Assembly (NCBI RefSeq): GCF_900142965.1
Contig: NZ_FRCQ01000033.1
Location: forward strand, 1-64,000
Length of the DNA stretch: 64,000 bases
Reading direction: 5' to 3'
DNA from: Rhizobacter sp. OV335
GTDB lineage: Bacteria > Pseudomonadota > Gammaproteobacteria > Burkholderiales > Burkholderiaceae_C
Shown here one piece after another: positions 58,052 through 64,000 of this stretch. A program made the translations under genes and the position numbers. Each line of letters starts with the position of its first letter. Position 1 is the stretch's first letter. The notes beneath the pieces were generated by a model. That model did no database searches, was not told where the DNA came from, and saw only the letters and a program-made list of their open reading frames with translations.

Positions 58052-58377
58052 CGCGACGCTCGCACGTAGGGCCGCACGTCGAGGCCGACCAGCACGCGCT
58101 CTTCGTTCGACAGGTCGCCGATGATCTTGCGCATCGGCTCGGGCACCTTGCGCACCAGCGTCGGCACCGCGAGGATCTGGTCGCCGGCGGCGAGCTGCGG
58201 GTTCACCAGCAGGTCGACCACCTCGATCGAGTAACGGCCCGCGAGGTGGGTCTCGCAGATGTGCTTGAGGTTGTCGAGGGCCGCCATCGACTTGGCCGTG
58301 TGCCCCGCGACGTACAGCTTCAGCTGCCACTCGGGATTGGTGGCCAGGGTGGAGATCGCACGCACGGCGGCATTCAT
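58048..58377 (-). CDS. kaiB: KaiB-family protein, first paralogue
   Basis: 109 residues, the classic KaiB length. Core motifs: [66 protein letters not shown]. It overlaps the kaiC stop by 4 bp and the second kaiB by 4 bp. Two paralogues differ in their surface residues, so they may bind KaiC at different times or link to different kinases. Confidence 0.94.
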   Translation of the reverse strand: MNAAVRAISTLATNPEWQLKLYVAGHTAKSMAALDNLKHICETHLAGRYSIEVVDLLVNPQLAAGDQILAVPTLVRKVPEPMRKIIGDLSNEERVLVGLDVRPYVRASR

Positions 58378-59870
58378 GGCCGGGCCTCCAGCGCCTCGCG
58401 CAGCTTGCGCGCCGAGCCGGTCAGCACGCGCTGGTCGGCGACGAACACGTCGACCAGGTCGACCCCGTGGTCGCCGATCAGGAACTCGCGCACCTGGTTC
58501 GAATGCGGCATGCCGCGCGACTTGACCACCTGCATCGTGCGGGTGCGCTCGCCGTTGAATTCGAGGTTCGACAGCACGATCCAGCTGTCCATCAGCGACG
58601 AGACGCCGATGCCCGAGGTGTCGAACACCTCGTTGGCCGGGCCGTGCGTCAGCGTCGTGAACAGCGAGGTCACGCCCTGCTGCTTCAGGAAATCGATCAG
58701 GCGCAGCAGCGTGCCCTGCAGCGAGTTGTCGGGCTGGCGCATCTCGAGGTTGCTGATCGGGTCGATCACGACCGCGTCGGGCTTCGACGCCCTGACGATG
58801 TCGTACATCGCCACCAGGTGCTGCTCCAGCCCGTGCAGCGTCGGCCGCGACGCGTGGATCTCGAGCAAGCCCAACGCCCTCCAGCGCCCGAGGTCGATGC
58901 CGATCGACTTCATGTTGCGGATCAGCTGGCTCTCGGATTCTTCATAAGCGAACAGCACCGCCTTCTCGCCGCGGGCGCACACCGAGTCGACGAAGCTCGC
59001 GCCGATGCTGCTCTTGCCGGTGCCGGCGGTGCCCGAGATCAGCACGCTGCTGCCGCGGAACACGCCCTGCCCGCCCAGCATGCCGTCGAGCCCGCGCACG
59101 CCGGTGGAGACGCGCTCGTCGCAGGCCTGGTGGTCGAGCCGCAGCGAGGTGATCGGCAACACCGACAGGCCTTTGCTGCCGATCAGGAACGGGTATTCGT
59201 TGGTGCCGTGCGCCGAGCCGCGGTACTTGACGACGCGCAGCCGGCGCGTCGAGATCTGGTCGACGATGCGGTGGTCGAGCAGCAGCACGCAGTCGGCCAC
59301 GTACTCTTCCAGGCCGTAGCGGGTCAGCGTGTTCTCGCCGCGCTCGCCGGTGACGACGGCCGTCATGCCGCGGTCCTTCAGCCAGTGGAACAGCCGGCGC
59401 AGCTCGGCGCGCAGCAACGCCTGGTTCGGCAGACCGGAGAACAGCGCCTCGATGGTGTCGAGCACCACACGCTTCGCGCCGATGCGGCGGATCGCATGGT
59501 CGAGCCGGATGAACATGCCTTCGAGGTCGTACTCGCCGGTCTCCTCGATCTCGCTGCGCTCGATCTTCACCTGGTCGATCACCAGCTTGCCTTCGGCCTG
59601 CAGCACATCGAGGTCGTATCCGAGCGAGCGCATGTTGGCGACCAGGTCGTCGCTGCTCTCCTCGAAGCTCATGAACACCCCCGGTTCGCCGTGCTGCAGC
59701 ACCCCGTTCACCAGGAACTCGGCGGCCAGCAGCGTCTTGCCGCAGCCGGCCGCGCCGCACACCAGCGTCGGCCGGCAGCGCGGCAGGCCGCCTTCGGTGA
59801 TCTCGTCGAGGCCGGCGATGCCGGTCGGGGCTTTCGGCAGCTGGCGATCCAGGGTGTCGGAATTCTTCAT
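58374..59870 (-). CDS. kaiC: KaiC ATPase
   Basis: 498 residues, two RecA-like halves. Walker A motifs GAAGCGKT (39-46) and GTAGTGKS (280-287), catalytic Glu pairs E70-E71 and E309-E310. The phospho-site aligned with S431-T432 of the cyanobacterial protein reads S423-S424. KaiA is absent. KaiBC systems outside cyanobacteria control stress resistance or timer-like behaviour; the flanking stress genes suit that. The ATG at 59870 has an AAGAATTC-like purine stretch only, so the start is supported mainly by homology. Confidence 0.95.
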   Translation of the reverse strand: MKNSDTLDRQLPKAPTGIAGLDEITEGGLPRCRPTLVCGAAGCGKTLLAAEFLVNGVLQHGEPGVFMSFEESSDDLVANMRSLGYDLDVLQAEGKLVIDQVKIERSEIEETGEYDLEGMFIRLDHAIRRIGAKRVVLDTIEALFSGLPNQALLRAELRRLFHWLKDRGMTAVVTGERGENTLTRYGLEEYVADCVLLLDHRIVDQISTRRLRVVKYRGSAHGTNEYPFLIGSKGLSVLPITSLRLDHQACDERVSTGVRGLDGMLGGQGVFRGSSVLISGTAGTGKSSIGASFVDSVCARGEKAVLFAYEESESQLIRNMKSIGIDLGRWRALGLLEIHASRPTLHGLEQHLVAMYDIVRASKPDAVVIDPISNLEMRQPDNSLQGTLLRLIDFLKQQGVTSLFTTLTHGPANEVFDTSGIGVSSLMDSWIVLSNLEFNGERTRTMQVVKSRGMPHSNQVREFLIGDHGVDLVDVFVADQRVLTGSARKLREALEARP

Positions 59871-59887
59871 GCGGGGCGTTCTCCTCG

Positions 59888-60286
59888 TCAGCCGCGGCTC
59901 CTGACCGCGGCACTGATCTCGTCCATCAGCTGCTCGAGCTCTTCCGGTTCGAACGGCTTGCGCAGCGCCCGCACATGCGGGCCGAACTGCCGCACCCACT
60001 CGCCGAACTCGTAGCCCGAGCACAGCACCACCCAGCGGTCCGGCTGCTTCGCGAGCAGCTGCTTCGCGAGGTCGGTGCCGGAGATGCCGGGCAGGCTGAC
60101 GTCGGTGATGACGATGTCGTACTCGTTCGCGGCGCACAGCGCCAGCGCCTCTTCGCCGTTGGCGCACGCGGTCAGCGCGCGCCCCGGCTGCTCCATCAGC
60201 ATCGCGATGCTGAGGCGCAGGTCGTCGTTGTCTTCGACATAGAGCACGGTCACGTCTTGCAAATCGGGTCCTCCGGCGGGTGCCAT
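59888..60286 (-). CDS. Single-domain response regulator
   Basis: 132 residues. Receiver only: VLYVEDNDDLRLSIAM (acid pair), DIVITDVSLPGISG (phospho-Asp), VVLCSGYE, and RALRKPFEP (Lys). No DNA-binding output, so it is a phosphate shuttle. It precedes kaiC by 17 bp and is probably the first gene of the kai operon. The start ATG at 60286 lacks a clear leader. Confidence 0.9.
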   Translation of the reverse strand: MAPAGGPDLQDVTVLYVEDNDDLRLSIAMLMEQPGRALTACANGEEALALCAANEYDIVITDVSLPGISGTDLAKQLLAKQPDRWVVLCSGYEFGEWVRQFGPHVRALRKPFEPEELEQLMDEISAAVRSRG

Positions 60287-60444
60287 GGTGGAAAAGTCTA
60301 CGCTGCCGATGCGGGTGCATCGACCTGTATGCGAGGTGCTGCGTCGGATGGGTGGGGGCTCGCCAACCCAGCAAATGCGCGGGTTTCCGGGGCATGGCGC
60401 GCCGGCTGTAGTCTCCATCCTACAAAGGCTGTCGGCGCCGTCCG

Positions 60445-60456
60445 TCATGATCATGA
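60445..60456. promoter_or_regulatory. Palindrome TCATGATCATGA, candidate operator
   Basis: Perfect 12-bp palindrome in the 291-bp divergent region between the kai operon and the HAMP-array kinase. Position suits control of either side. Besides this and the TCCTACAAAG at 60418, the gap shows nothing convincing. Confidence 0.4.
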
Positions 60457-60577
60457 GCGGATCCAGCGCTAGTCTGCACCACCGTTGCCCGCGCCGTATG
60501 CAAAAAGACATGCTGCGGGCCAGAATCGCGCTCGCCGACCTGCTCTCGCCGGCTTGAATCAGTATGGAAGCCCCGCC

Positions 60578-64000
<3,423 letters not shown>

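Noticed and set aside
60285-60557. 90-residue plus-strand frame before the HAMP kinase
   Set aside because: No leader, odd composition, overlaps the receiver-gene promoter; likely spurious.

Overview
The window is a GC-rich, densely coding stretch (strong G/C at third codon positions, Shine-Dalgarno leaders of the AGGAG type). Gene content is that of a beta-proteobacterial chromosome, most likely Burkholderiales of the Rubrivivax/Ideonella/Piscinibacter kind: chromate transporter, FecA-like receptor plus PepSY protein, HPII catalase, non-cyanobacterial kai locus, ParD-like/methionine aminopeptidase pair, and dispersed TTCGACAAGCTCAGGGCGAACGG-type repeats. The genus is an inference from protein style only. 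I saw no rRNA, tRNA, CRISPR array, integrase or transposase.

Layout. 1-5542: the N-terminal part of a secreted RHS/YD-repeat protein (runs off the left edge), a secreted M14 carboxypeptidase, a small BamE-like protein and a glutathione S-transferase. About 5540-10430: an accessory island with weaker GC3 holding a nuclease-like protein, a receiver-HEPN-like protein, a truncated vsr, an HNH endonuclease and small unknowns. vsr and the receiver gene are both broken at one junction near 8500. 10545-14534: secretory lipase, AI-2E-family permease, a block of dispersed repeats, an MpaB-type oxygenase coupled to an Lrp regulator. 14658-21022: amidohydrolase, a fused diaminopropionate ammonia-lyase/carbamoylase, a beta-hydroxyacid dehydrogenase, a GntR regulator and an aldo/keto reductase, which looks like a nitrogen-compound catabolic cluster. 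21251-27884: TonB-dependent receptor with PepSY partner, an SDR with a divergent GlxA/AraC regulator, and a two-gene unit with a roadblock-like protein. 28109-31177: a large secreted GH87-like glucanase with two ricin-type lectin domains.

31241-45885 is mixed: chromate transporter, second GST, Fic protein with an HTH gene, SRPBCC/PAP2 pair, LysR with a divergent epimerase, a translationally coupled pseudo-CHAT/transglutaminase-like protein and alpha/beta hydrolase, a lipoprotein, the ParD-like/methionine aminopeptidase pair, and an acetyltransferase.

46131-64000 is a signalling and stress block. It holds a hybrid kinase with a coupled small gene, membrane proteins including a 24-residue peptide, a flavodoxin-like reductase, catalase HPII, a Cys-rich copper-storage-like protein, hemerythrin and a DUF421 protein. 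A five-gene operon follows (receiver, kaiC, two kaiB, PAS hybrid kinase), most genes joined by 4-nt overlaps. Divergent to it is a Nik1-like kinase with a ladder of HAMP repeats, cut by the right edge. Two divergent promoter regions in this block carry the same 10-mer, TCCTACAGCG, which suggests joint stress control.
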